Positions 31,068-39,887 of a stretch of 64,000 nt of DNA are shown here, in pieces. The notes below the pieces were generated by a model that ran no database searches, had not been told where the DNA came from, and was given only the letters and a program-made list of their open reading frames with translations. Position 1 is the first letter of the stretch. Each line of letters begins with the position of its first letter. A program made the translations under genes and the position numbers. The DNA comes from Mesorhizobium wenxiniae (GTDB taxonomy: Bacteria; Pseudomonadota; Alphaproteobacteria; Rhizobiales; Rhizobiaceae), in assembly GCF_002284535.1 (NCBI RefSeq), contig NZ_NPKH01000030.1:124001-188000 (forward strand), given 5' to 3'.

Positions 31068-33803
31068 ATGTCTCCGGCATATTTGGGATCAGAAAAGGCA
31101 CGTCTGGATCTAGGGGCGGATTGTCAGCCAGCGGCCTCCCGCAGGTGGTCAAACGTGCCGGATTACGCACTTGATCAGGGCGGTCCTGTACTGCGCCCTC
31201 ATCAACGCATGGGCGTCGATTTTGCGAACGTTACCGTCTTCGATCACCTGAGAGACGTCACCAAGCAATATCCCAACAAACTCGCGATCAGCGACGGCAC
31301 CACTCGTCTGACGTATTCCCAGCTTTTCCAGGCCGTCGAGATGTTGTCCCACCGTATTGCGGCCGTCGTCCCCAACGGGCAGGCGATCGGAATCCTTCAG
31401 GCCAACTCTGCCTGGTACCCGGTGGCTATCTTGGCGAGCATGGCGGTTGGGCGGCCTTCCGTGCCACTCAACACGAGAGATCCCTACTCGCGAACCAATG
31501 AGATAGTTGTTAGGGCGCGGCTCTCGGCGGTCATAGGCGACGGCAACGTTCGCCCTGTCGGTTTGGCTCAGGATGTCCACTGGATTGATGCGACTACCAG
31601 CATCACTCCGCAAGTGCAGCCGATACCCCAGTCCTGTTCCGTCTCGGTCGACGCGCCCGCGATAGTACTCTACACCTCAGGCAGCACTGGCCATCCCAAA
31701 GGCGTCGTCAACAGCCAGCGCAGTCTGCTGTGGCGGGTTCAGCAATATGTCGACGCATGCCACATCAATTCGGATGATGTTTTCCTGCCCTTGACCGCGC
31801 CCGCCACGATCGCCAGTTGCCGGGAGGTTCTCGCTGCCGTTCTGACCGGCGCCACCTTGCATCTCGCCGAGCTCGAAGCCATCGGCCTGCGGGCGGTCCA
31901 ACGCCTGGTAGAATCCGAAGGCGTGACGGTGACCTATCTTGTTCCGGCCTTGCTCCGCGCACTCATGGCGGACAAACCTGCTGACACCTTCCGCTCGCTC
32001 CGAGTGGCCCGGATCGGAGGAGAGACGGTGTCATGGACCGATATCGCCCTACTGCGCAAGGTCGTTTCGAGCACTTGCCTCATCCAGATCGGTTACTCGT
32101 CAACCGAGACCACAGGGGCGCAATGGTTCTTACCGCAGGACTGGCCGGAGAAAGGCGCCTCGGTTCCGGTTGGCTGGCTGCTTCCAGGAATCGCGTTCGC
32201 GATTGTCGACGAAAGAGGCCGCCGCGTTCAGCCGGGCAAGAGCGGAGAGCTCCTGATAAGAAGCCCGTATGTCCTGCTTGGCCATTGGGAGAACGGCGCC
32301 GTCGTGCCGGCGGAATCGGATCCGGATGACCCGGATCTTCGGATCTTCGCGACGGGTGACCTCGTCGAACTTGACAGTCATGGCCTGTTGCGGATCGTCG
32401 GACGTAAGGGGCGCCAGATAAAGATCAATGGTCGGCCTATCGAGCCTGCCGAACTCGAACGGGTGTTGCGTAACGCGCCTGACGTGGAGGATGCCGTTGC
32501 AATCGTGACGGCGGCAAATGAGCTTGTTGCATTCGCCATTCCCCAGCCATGGGCGGGCCCAGCCTTTTCGGACGAGCTTCGCCAGCTTGTCAGAACGAAG
32601 CTGTCGCCGCCGCTGTGTCCCTTGCGGCTCCACACGATCGCCGGGATTCCGCGTCTGCCGGGCGGCAAGGTCGACATGACTACGCTTGCGGAGATCGATC
32701 TTTCAGCCAGGAAGATCGCCCCGGCCGCGCAGCCGTCCAATACGAGCGAACTGACCGTCCACCGGATAGTGCAGCATGCCTGGAACAATATCCTCAATAC
32801 ACGTGTCGCCGCAGGCCGCTGGGATGACGCAGGCGGAGATTCGCTGAAGCTGCTGCAATGCGTCATGGAAATCGAAAGCGCCATCGGGCAGGAACTCAGT
32901 CTCGAGGCCTTCACGGTCGGTATGAGCGCGGACGAAATGGTCAAGGCGGTCGTGTCGGCACAAGCAGGCGACCAGCGCGCGCGCGCGCAGGCGCACGACG
33001 CGCCAATTCTTTTCCTGTTCCCGGGCTCGGTCGGCTATGGCCCGAGCCTCGCTGCCTTTGCAGCCGCGATGGGCAAGGTCGCCCGAGTAGCCCCCATCAG
33101 GTACCCCGCCCTGGCTATGATATTGCGCGGCCAAAACACCGTCGCCAACATGGCCGACGCCGCCGTCGAGCAGATCCGCCGCGTCCAGCCTGCGGGTCAC
33201 GTACGACTTCTCGGCCATTCACTCGGTGGCGCCGTCGCGTTCGAAGTCGCGGCGCGGCTGCTGGCCGCGGGGCGAACTGTGAAGTTCCTGGGAATCCTCG
33301 ACACGAGTCTCCTCGGCGAGCGGAGCACCTATTGGGGGATGATTGTCCGCACATATCAGCGAATCCGGACCAACCGGGTGACCGCTGACCGGATGGTCTG
33401 CCGCTTCCTTGCAAAAGTCGCTGTCAAAACGGGCTTCGAGGCGCAGCTCGCCCGCATCCTCGATCGCTATGCCCAGGACGAGTTCAACGCGACGAGCTTC
33501 AGAACCAAACTGGAACTGCAGGGGCAGTTGCGGGGGCGAGCTTTCTACCAGTGGTTGGCCATACCCAGACCGACGCTGCCGATCACTGCAATCCTCTTCC
33601 GCTGCGCTCGGCCCAATATGCCTCTGGCCATAGGGTGGGATGGCGCTTTCGCGCATCTGGATGTGATTCCGGTCGTTGGCAGTCACTTCGATATGGTCAC
33701 AGAGCCCTATCTCGCGACCAACCGCCCACTCATCGAGAATGCGTTGAAGCAAACCTATTCTGCGGCTGAGCTTCGCAAACGGGAGTACAGACCATCGACT
33801 TGA
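31068..33803 (+). CDS. Single-module NRPS-like protein: adenylation, carrier, thioesterase
   Basis: This 911-residue protein has three domains. The adenylation domain (about 50-560) shows YTSGSTGHPKG, GETVSW, IQIGYSSTET, FATGDLVELD, KINGRPIEP and the A10 Lys in PRLPGGKVD. The carrier domain (about 575-650) has the phosphopantetheine Ser in GGDSLKLL. The thioesterase domain (about 665-905) has nucleophile motif GHSLGG and a His in VVGSHFDMV. There is no condensation domain, so it would activate one carboxylic or amino acid, load it on the carrier and release it, perhaps onto an outside amine or alcohol. Early Met codons and a possible GTG at 31155 leave the start uncertain. It is the first gene of a tightly packed cluster. 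Confidence 0.87.
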   Translation: MSPAYLGSEKARLDLGADCQPAASRRWSNVPDYALDQGGPVLRPHQRMGVDFANVTVFDHLRDVTKQYPNKLAISDGTTRLTYSQLFQAVEMLSHRIAAVVPNGQAIGILQANSAWYPVAILASMAVGRPSVPLNTRDPYSRTNEIVVRARLSAVIGDGNVRPVGLAQDVHWIDATTSITPQVQPIPQSCSVSVDAPAIVLYTSGSTGHPKGVVNSQRSLLWRVQQYVDACHINSDDVFLPLTAPATIASCREVLAAVLTGATLHLAELEAIGLRAVQRLVESEGVTVTYLVPALLRALMADKPADTFRSLRVARIGGETVSWTDIALLRKVVSSTCLIQIGYSSTETTGAQWFLPQDWPEKGASVPVGWLLPGIAFAIVDERGRRVQPGKSGELLIRSPYVLLGHWENGAVVPAESDPDDPDLRIFATGDLVELDSHGLLRIVGRKGRQIKINGRPIEPAELERVLRNAPDVEDAVAIVTAANELVAFAIPQPWAGPAFSDELRQLVRTKLSPPLCPLRLHTIAGIPRLPGGKVDMTTLAEIDLSARKIAPAAQPSNTSELTVHRIVQHAWNNILNTRVAAGRWDDAGGDSLKLLQCVMEIESAIGQELSLEAFTVGMSADEMVKAVVSAQAGDQRARAQAHDAPILFLFPGSVGYGPSLAAFAAAMGKVARVAPIRYPALAMILRGQNTVANMADAAVEQIRRVQPAGHVRLLGHSLGGAVAFEVAARLLAAGRTVKFLGILDTSLLGERSTYWGMIVRTYQRIRTNRVTADRMVCRFLAKVAVKTGFEAQLARILDRYAQDEFNATSFRTKLELQGQLRGRAFYQWLAIPRPTLPITAILFRCARPNMPLAIGWDGAFAHLDVIPVVGSHFDMVTEPYLATNRPLIENALKQTYSAAELRKREYRPST

Positions 33804-33817
33804 TCTCACAATTCAGC

Positions 33818-34783
33818 ATGGGCACGCTGGTGCTCGATGCTCGCGCGGAGGTCGATCGCATCGTTCAGATCCTGCGCGAGCAGGTTTTTGGCACGCTGCG
33901 GCGTCGTGGCGTGGTTGTCGGCCTCTCCGGGGGTATCGACAGTTCCGTTGTCGCATCGTTGTGCGCACGCGCGTTCGGGAAAGACAAGGTCTTGGGCATA
34001 TTCATGCCGGAGCGCCATTCCTCCGGCGATTCGCTAAGGCTTGGCCGCAGCGTCGCAGCCCAGCTTGGCATCGATACGATCCTGGAAGACATAGCACCAG
34101 CACTTGAGGCCCTCGGCGCCTATCGCCGACAGATCGAAGCGATCCAGACGGTCGTTCCCCAATATGGCGACGGCTGGAAATGCAAGCTCGTGCTCGCGTC
34201 GGTTCTCGAGAGCAACGGTCTCAACATCACGCGCCTCACGGTTCAGGATCCCGAGGGCAAGACCGATACGGTGCGTCTGTCGCCGGCAGCCTATCTGCAG
34301 ATCGTTGCTGCAACCAACTACAAGCAGCGCCTGCGCAAGATGACCGAGTACTACCATGCGGACCGCCTCAACTATGCCGTGGCAGGTACGCCAAACCGCC
34401 TGGAGCATGACCAAGGCTTTTTCGTCAAGCAGGGCGACGGAATTGCCGATCTGATGCCAATCGTCCACCTCTACAAGACCCAGGTCTACCAGCTGGCTGA
34501 ATACCTTGGGGTGGATGAAGAGGTCCGGCGGCGGCCGCCGACCACGGACACTTTCTCCATGGCCCAGAGTCAGGAGGAATTCTATTTCGCGCTGCCTTAC
34601 CATCTGATGGATCTGTGCCTCTACGGCTTGAACCACGGAATTTCTGTCGACGAGGTCGCGGCAGCTGCCGGCCTCACCGCGGCCCAGGTTCAGAAAGTCT
34701 TCAAGGACATCGACAGCAAACGGCGTGCCGCACGCTATCTTCACGCACGGCCTTTGCCGACCACTGCCATGGGCGAGGGCTGA
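33818..34783 (+). CDS. NadE-like ammonia-dependent amide synthetase
   Basis: This protein (about 321 residues) resembles NAD synthetase: an ATP-pyrophosphatase P-loop (GLSGGIDSSVVAS), the NYKQRLRKMTEYY segment and GTPNRLEHDQGFFVKQGDGIADLMPI, which parallels the deamido-NAD site. No glutaminase domain is attached. It follows the NRPS-like gene directly (TTG at 33800 would overlap that stop) and is 4 bp before an asparagine-synthase gene, so it is probably a specialised amide-bond former in this cluster rather than housekeeping NAD synthesis. That specialisation is inferred. Confidence 0.8.
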   Translation: MGTLVLDARAEVDRIVQILREQVFGTLRRRGVVVGLSGGIDSSVVASLCARAFGKDKVLGIFMPERHSSGDSLRLGRSVAAQLGIDTILEDIAPALEALGAYRRQIEAIQTVVPQYGDGWKCKLVLASVLESNGLNITRLTVQDPEGKTDTVRLSPAAYLQIVAATNYKQRLRKMTEYYHADRLNYAVAGTPNRLEHDQGFFVKQGDGIADLMPIVHLYKTQVYQLAEYLGVDEEVRRRPPTTDTFSMAQSQEEFYFALPYHLMDLCLYGLNHGISVDEVAAAAGLTAAQVQKVFKDIDSKRRAARYLHARPLPTTAMGEG

Positions 34784-34787
34784 CCGG

Positions 34788-36809
34788 ATGTGCGGCATCG
34801 CCGGAATCATCTCGCTAGGCGCCTACGCGGCGCCTCCTTCGCGGGAGGCACTGATGCGCATGGTGGGCGCACTCGCGCATCGCGGTCCTGACGAGCGCGG
34901 CCTCTACCGCGACAAACGCGCGGGATTGGCGCATGCCCGCCTTTCCGTCGTCGATCTCTCCAACGGCCAGCAGCCACTCGCGGATGCGGGCGACACGACT
35001 TGGATCGTCTTCAACGGCGAGATATTCAACTACCTCGATCTGCGTGAAAAATTGATCGCCCTCGGCCACCGCTTCCGCACCCATAGCGACACAGAGGTCA
35101 TCGTCCATGCCTATCGCGCGTGGGGCGAGGCTGCCTTCGAGCGGATGAATGGGCAATGGGCGGTCGCAATCTGGGACTCGGTGGCGGGTCGTCTCGTGTT
35201 ATCGCGCGATCGGTTTGGCATCTGCCCCTTGCATCTCTGCGAGCATGGGGGGCGCCTTTACTTTGCTAGCGAAGTGAAAGCCATTTTCGCGGCCGACATG
35301 AATATACCCCGTGCCTTCGATCCAGCCGGCATCGATCAGACTTTCACGCTCTGGACAGTCGTCCCGCCGCAAGGCGTATTTCAGGGGATCAGCGAACTCA
35401 CCCCGGGGCACGTCCGCATTTACGAAAGTGGCACCGTTCGCGAGCGGGCCTTCTGGAAGCCTTGCTATCCCGAAATTTCCGATCCCCGCTGTGGAGAATT
35501 CACCGGCTCGCTCGACGACGCGGTGGACGACGTGCGCGGCGCCCTGGAGGCTGCGACGGCGCTCAGGATCGTGCAGGCCGACGTGCCAGTCGGCTGCTAT
35601 CTGTCGGGCGGGCTTGACAGCTCGCTAGTCGCCGCGCTGGGAAGGCGCTACGCGGGCGAGCGGTTCCAGACCTTCTCCCTGCGTTTTGCCGACGCCGAGT
35701 ATGACGAGACCCGTTTCCAGCGCCTGGTCGCCGGCGCGACCGGGAGCGAGCACCATGAGGTGGTGGTTTCGCGCAGCGACATCGCCGAGATCTTTCCCGA
35801 GGTGATCAACCACACAGAGCGCCCAATCCTGAGGACCGCGCCTGCGCCGCTGTTCCTGCTCTCTAGGCTGGTGCGAGAACACGGCATCAAGGTCGTGCTG
35901 ACCGGCGAAGGAGCTGACGAAATGTTCGCTGGCTATGACCTGTTCCGCGAAGGCAAAGTTCGCCGCTTTTGGGGACGCCAGCCCGCATCGACACGACGCT
36001 CACGGCTGCTGGAGCGCCTGTATCCCTATCTCAGCCGCTCGCCGGTGCATCAGCAAGCAATGGCGCGCCAGTTCTTCGGGCGCGATATCCAGGCCTATGA
36101 CACGCCCGGCTTTGCGCATGACACACGCTGGCGCACCACCAGCGCCATCAAGCGATTGTTCTCCGCCGACATGCGCGCCGAAACCGAGCGCCGCAATGCC
36201 GTGCCCGAGCTGATCGCCCGCCTGCCCGCTGAGTTTTCGCGATGGGGCTCGCTCGCGCAGGACCAGTATATCGAGATCCAGACGCTGATGTCGGGATACC
36301 TGCTTTCTTCACAAGGGGACAGGATGCTCATGGCCCACTCCGTCGAGGGGCGCTTCCCGTTCCTGGACGATGAACTCGTGACGCTCGCGAATTCGCTTCC
36401 GGCTGCCTACAAGCTGCGCGTCCTCAACGAAAAGCACGTGTTGAAGCGGGTAGCGGAACCGATCGTGCCGTCCGAAATCGTGGCCCGCAAGAAGCAGCCG
36501 TACCGAGCGCCCAACGCGCTCTGCTTCGTTGCCGACGATGCTCCGGCCTATGTCCGCGAAGCGCTTTCGGAGACGGCGCTGCGCGAGGCAAACGTTTTCG
36601 ATCCGAAGTCGGTCACGCGCCTGCTGGACAAGTGTCGAGCCAGGGCGAGCGACGGCGATCTGTCCAACTCCGACAACATGGCGCTGGTCGGCGTGCTGTC
36701 GACCCAGCTTCTTCACCAGCAGTTTGTCGCAAGCCGCCCCGGTGGGGTCCGCCTGGGCGAGCTCAGCGTCGACGTTGAGCGCGAGCATCGCGAAGAGGTG
36801 CTGGCATGA
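34788..36809 (+). CDS. Asparagine synthase-type glutamine amidotransferase (first copy)
   Basis: This 673-residue protein has an N-terminal class II glutaminase domain with nucleophile Cys2 (MCGIAGIIS) and a C-terminal synthetase domain with the ATP-binding SGGLDSSLVAAL motif and GEGADEMFAGY. It would transfer glutamine-derived ammonia to an adenylated carboxylate. The family includes asparagine synthetases and amidotransferases of polysaccharide and exosortase-linked clusters; context points to the latter. ATG 34788 lies 4 bp after the NadE-like stop and its end overlaps the ligase gene as ATGA. Confidence 0.88.
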   Translation: MCGIAGIISLGAYAAPPSREALMRMVGALAHRGPDERGLYRDKRAGLAHARLSVVDLSNGQQPLADAGDTTWIVFNGEIFNYLDLREKLIALGHRFRTHSDTEVIVHAYRAWGEAAFERMNGQWAVAIWDSVAGRLVLSRDRFGICPLHLCEHGGRLYFASEVKAIFAADMNIPRAFDPAGIDQTFTLWTVVPPQGVFQGISELTPGHVRIYESGTVRERAFWKPCYPEISDPRCGEFTGSLDDAVDDVRGALEAATALRIVQADVPVGCYLSGGLDSSLVAALGRRYAGERFQTFSLRFADAEYDETRFQRLVAGATGSEHHEVVVSRSDIAEIFPEVINHTERPILRTAPAPLFLLSRLVREHGIKVVLTGEGADEMFAGYDLFREGKVRRFWGRQPASTRRSRLLERLYPYLSRSPVHQQAMARQFFGRDIQAYDTPGFAHDTRWRTTSAIKRLFSADMRAETERRNAVPELIARLPAEFSRWGSLAQDQYIEIQTLMSGYLLSSQGDRMLMAHSVEGRFPFLDDELVTLANSLPAAYKLRVLNEKHVLKRVAEPIVPSEIVARKKQPYRAPNALCFVADDAPAYVREALSETALREANVFDPKSVTRLLDKCRARASDGDLSNSDNMALVGVLSTQLLHQQFVASRPGGVRLGELSVDVEREHREEVLA

Positions 36810-38362
36810 TGCATGGCGCCGTACCACTGCTGCATGACTACCTCACCCACGCCGCCAGCCGGGTCCGTGAGAAGGTGGCGCTGGTGTGCGGCGGGCAACG
36901 TGTCACCTATGGCGAGCTCGAAGCGCGCTCGAACGCCATCGCGCAACATCTGGCCGCGTCTGGGGTTGCACGCGGAGATCGCGTGGTGATCTTCGCCGAC
37001 AACACTGTCGAGACGGTCGTAGCCTTCTGGGCCGTGCTCAAGGCGAACGCCGTGGTGTGCATCGTCAATCCGCTCACCAAGAGCGACAAGCTTGATTACC
37101 TGCTCAACGATTGCCGACCGACGGCACTGATCACGGACAGGCACCTGCACTCGATCTTCAGCGGGCCGGCACGCAACTGCCCGTCATTGCGCCGGGTGAT
37201 CGTCTCCGGGCCGATCATCGAGGCCGAGCTGACAGGATTGCCGCACGCCGTGCGCTGGGACAGCGTGGTCGCCGCCGATGGTAGCGTACCGCCGGCGCGT
37301 CGGTGCATCGATATCGATCTCGCTGCCATCATCTACACATCTGGATCGACAGGCGAACCCAAGGGCGTGATGCTGACGCACAGGAACATGACTGCCGCGT
37401 GCACGTCGATCGCTTCATACCTGAAGCTGTGCGAAGACGAGGTGATCCTCAACGTTTTGCCTCTCGCCTTCGATTACGGCCTGTACCAGATGATCATGGC
37501 GTTTCGCACTGGCGCTCGGCTGGTGCTTGAACGCTCGTTCGCTTTCCCGGCGCAGATCCTCGGGTTGATCAAGGAGGAGAGGGTGACAGGTTTTCCCGGC
37601 GTGCCGACCATCTTCGCCGCACTCTCGGATCTCAAGTCGCTGAAAGACCATGATTTTTCGAGCATTCGCTACGTCACGAACACTGCGGCTGCCCTGCCGC
37701 TCAAGCACATTCTCATGCTGCAGGACCTGTTTCCGGACGCGCGCATCTATTCAATGTATGGCCTCACCGAATGCAAGCGCTGTACCTATCTGCCGCCGGA
37801 AGACCTTGAGCGAAAGCCATTGAGCGTCGGCGTCGCCATCCCGAACACGGAAATGTGGATCGTCGACGAGCATGACAAGCCGGTCGGTCCTGATGTCGTT
37901 GGCCAACTCGTCATCCGCGGGGCGACGGTGATGAAGGGCTATTGGGGTAAGCCGGAAGCCACGGCCAGAAAACTCAAACCCGGCCCGTTGCCGGGCGAGC
38001 AGGTCTTGTACACCGGCGACTACTGCCGGATGGACGCGGAAGGCTACCTCTACTTCATCGGTCGCGGCGATGAGATCATAAAATCGCGAGGAGAGAAGAT
38101 AGCGCCGAAGGAGGTGGAAAACGCGCTGCTGGATGTTCCGGGTGTGCGGGAAGCCGCGGTCATCGGCGTTCCGGACGAGTTGCTCGGACAAGCTGTGAAA
38201 GCCTTCGTCGTGATCGAGCAAGGAAGATTCGTCGGCGAAAGGCAGTTGCAGAAAGAATGCCAGAGACGATTGGAAAATTTCATGGTTCCGAAGTCCATCG
38301 TGATCGTACCCAGCCTACCGATGACAGACACAGGCAAACTCAAAAAAACGGCCCTGTCATGA
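36806..38362 (+). CDS. AMP-forming acyl ligase
   Basis: This 518-residue ANL-superfamily enzyme has YTSGSTGEPKGVMLTHRN, the SMYGLTECKR motif, TGDYCRMDAEGYLYF and the catalytic Lys in TDTGKLKK near the C-terminus. It would activate a carboxylic acid as acyl-AMP and load it on CoA or on the carrier protein encoded 62 bp downstream. The amidotransferase, ligase and carrier trio resembles sets seen in exosortase-associated and polysaccharide loci. The acid substrate is unknown. Confidence 0.87.
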   Translation: MMHGAVPLLHDYLTHAASRVREKVALVCGGQRVTYGELEARSNAIAQHLAASGVARGDRVVIFADNTVETVVAFWAVLKANAVVCIVNPLTKSDKLDYLLNDCRPTALITDRHLHSIFSGPARNCPSLRRVIVSGPIIEAELTGLPHAVRWDSVVAADGSVPPARRCIDIDLAAIIYTSGSTGEPKGVMLTHRNMTAACTSIASYLKLCEDEVILNVLPLAFDYGLYQMIMAFRTGARLVLERSFAFPAQILGLIKEERVTGFPGVPTIFAALSDLKSLKDHDFSSIRYVTNTAAALPLKHILMLQDLFPDARIYSMYGLTECKRCTYLPPEDLERKPLSVGVAIPNTEMWIVDEHDKPVGPDVVGQLVIRGATVMKGYWGKPEATARKLKPGPLPGEQVLYTGDYCRMDAEGYLYFIGRGDEIIKSRGEKIAPKEVENALLDVPGVREAAVIGVPDELLGQAVKAFVVIEQGRFVGERQLQKECQRRLENFMVPKSIVIVPSLPMTDTGKLKKTALS

Positions 38363-38424
38363 GGCGGTTTCTGGATGAAATTGATCAGCATTCATCTTTA
38401 GTATCAGTATCGGAGGAGGATTAA

Positions 38425-38691
38425 ATGTTGTCTACCAAGGATAGAGCCGAGACCTGCAAGGACCAGATTCGCGCTTTCCTGGCGTCGAATTTCTACATAG
38501 CCGACGCGGATGCTCTGGAGAGCAATACGTCCCTTCTCGATCAAGGCATCGTCGACTCGACAGGGGTACTCGAGGTTATCGGCTTTATCGAGGAGACCTT
38601 CGGCATCACCGTGGAAGACAGCGAACTCCTGCCGGAGAACCTCGATTCTATCCAAGGAATTGCGCAATATGTTCTCCGCAAGCAAAACTGA
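38425..38691 (+). CDS. Free acyl carrier protein
   Basis: This 88-residue four-helix carrier protein has the phosphopantetheine attachment Ser in GIVDSTGVLEVIGFIEE and the conserved ITVEDSELLPENLDSI segment before helix 3. The start follows GGAGGA. It is dedicated to this cluster and is probably loaded by the ligase just upstream. Confidence 0.9.
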   Translation: MLSTKDRAETCKDQIRAFLASNFYIADADALESNTSLLDQGIVDSTGVLEVIGFIEETFGITVEDSELLPENLDSIQGIAQYVLRKQN

Positions 38692-38762
38692 TTGCCGACA
38701 TCTGCCCAGCGTTGTTTTACGCCGCCGACAGCGCTCCGAGCCTGCCGCAGTCGCGGCACGGC

Positions 38763-39455
38763 TCACGCTTGCGACGTGGTATGTCCCACAACCACCCTGC
38801 CCTCGCCGGCTTCGTTCGTGACCGCGCGGATGTTCTCGTAAGCCTTGGAACGCTCCAGCAGACTGATGACCTGCCGGTCCTGGCCGAGGCCGACCTCGAA
38901 GAGCAGGACGCCTCCGCGCCGCAAGTAACGCGGCGCGTCCTTGATCACCCGCATATGGATGCTCAGGCCGTAGGGGCCGGCCGCAAACGCTTCACGCGGC
39001 TCAAGCTCCGTCAGATGCGCGCGGTCACCCTCAAGCCGCTTTTCCGAAATGTAGGGCGGATTGCAGACGATCACGTCCATCGTACCATCAAGCTCCAAGC
39101 CCGAGAAAGCACTGAACAAGTCGCCCTGAAGCACGGACACGCGATCCGCCATGCCGTGATGGGCGACGTTTCGGCGCGCGACTTCGACGCATCCATCGGT
39201 AAGATCGCTCGCCCAGACACGCGCGGTGGGAGCGAAGTGCGCGATGGCGCACGCCAGATTGCCGGCCCCGCAGCACATATCGACGACGCGTGGCGCCGGC
39301 AGGTTCATTTGACTCAGAACATCAAGAGCGGTCGTGCCAAGCAACTCCGTCTCCGGCCGGGGAACGAGCGCACCGGGCGCGATGAGCAACTCCAGCCCCA
39401 TGAAGGTGGTGCGGCCTTTGCTGTAGGCTTCGGCGACACTGATCTCTTCGCTCAT
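38763..39455 (-). CDS. PrmC/HemK-like SAM-dependent methyltransferase
   Basis: This 230-residue methyltransferase has the SAM-binding VVDMCCGAGNLACAIA and the NPPYISEKR motif of N5-glutamine/N6-adenine methyltransferases. Unlike true PrmC (about 280 residues), it lacks the N-terminal release-factor-binding helical domain. It lies divergent at the end of the carrier-ligase cluster, so it may methylate the amide product; this is inferred from position. A housekeeping PrmC normally sits beside prfA, which is not here. Confidence 0.75.
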   Translation of the reverse strand: MSEEISVAEAYSKGRTTFMGLELLIAPGALVPRPETELLGTTALDVLSQMNLPAPRVVDMCCGAGNLACAIAHFAPTARVWASDLTDGCVEVARRNVAHHGMADRVSVLQGDLFSAFSGLELDGTMDVIVCNPPYISEKRLEGDRAHLTELEPREAFAAGPYGLSIHMRVIKDAPRYLRRGGVLLFEVGLGQDRQVISLLERSKAYENIRAVTNEAGEGRVVVGHTTSQA

Positions 39456-39887
39456 GACAGACCCGCCTTCCTGACATTGCCGATGCCGTTGTCCGACAAT
39501 TCCGCCCCAATTAAGTGTATCCCAAATTCATTAAATTCTCGATGGGCAAATCGAAAAACACTCGCCGCCTTAAGGTTTGAAGACATGATGCAACAAAAGG
39601 TGATCATGAGCACTCTCATCTGTCGCATGATTGGGAATATTGTCTCATCATTGGAAATATCCGGGCTTCCAGCCCGGTTATCCCCAGCCTTGCAAAGCCA
39701 ATTCCCGAATTCTCGGTCCTGCGTCACGATTTTGCTACATTTTAATCAAAAGGCACATATGTAAGCAAAGCGTAATGTTTCAGTAGCTAACGGAAAGCAG
39801 CCGCTTCCCGCAAGGCAAGAGGGTTTACCCATCATTCGACATGACCAACACGTTCGCGCGCCAATTTCGCACGAAAGATCGCAGATC
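39456..39887. promoter_or_regulatory. AT-richer intergenic region with phased repeats and a hairpin
   Basis: This 432-bp region between divergent methyltransferase and secretion genes holds TTGGGAATAT (39631-39640) and TTGGAAATAT (39651-39660), 20 bp apart, followed at once by a hairpin CCGGGCT-TCC-AGCCCGG (39661-39677). The repeats look like a regulator dimer site and the hairpin like an operator or attenuator ahead of the PrtD-type gene. No gene is seen here. Confidence 0.45.

Noticed and set aside
33818..34783. Calling this the housekeeping NAD synthetase
   Set aside because: The motifs are NadE-like, but its place inside a tight biosynthetic operon argues for a specialised role, so I kept the call general.
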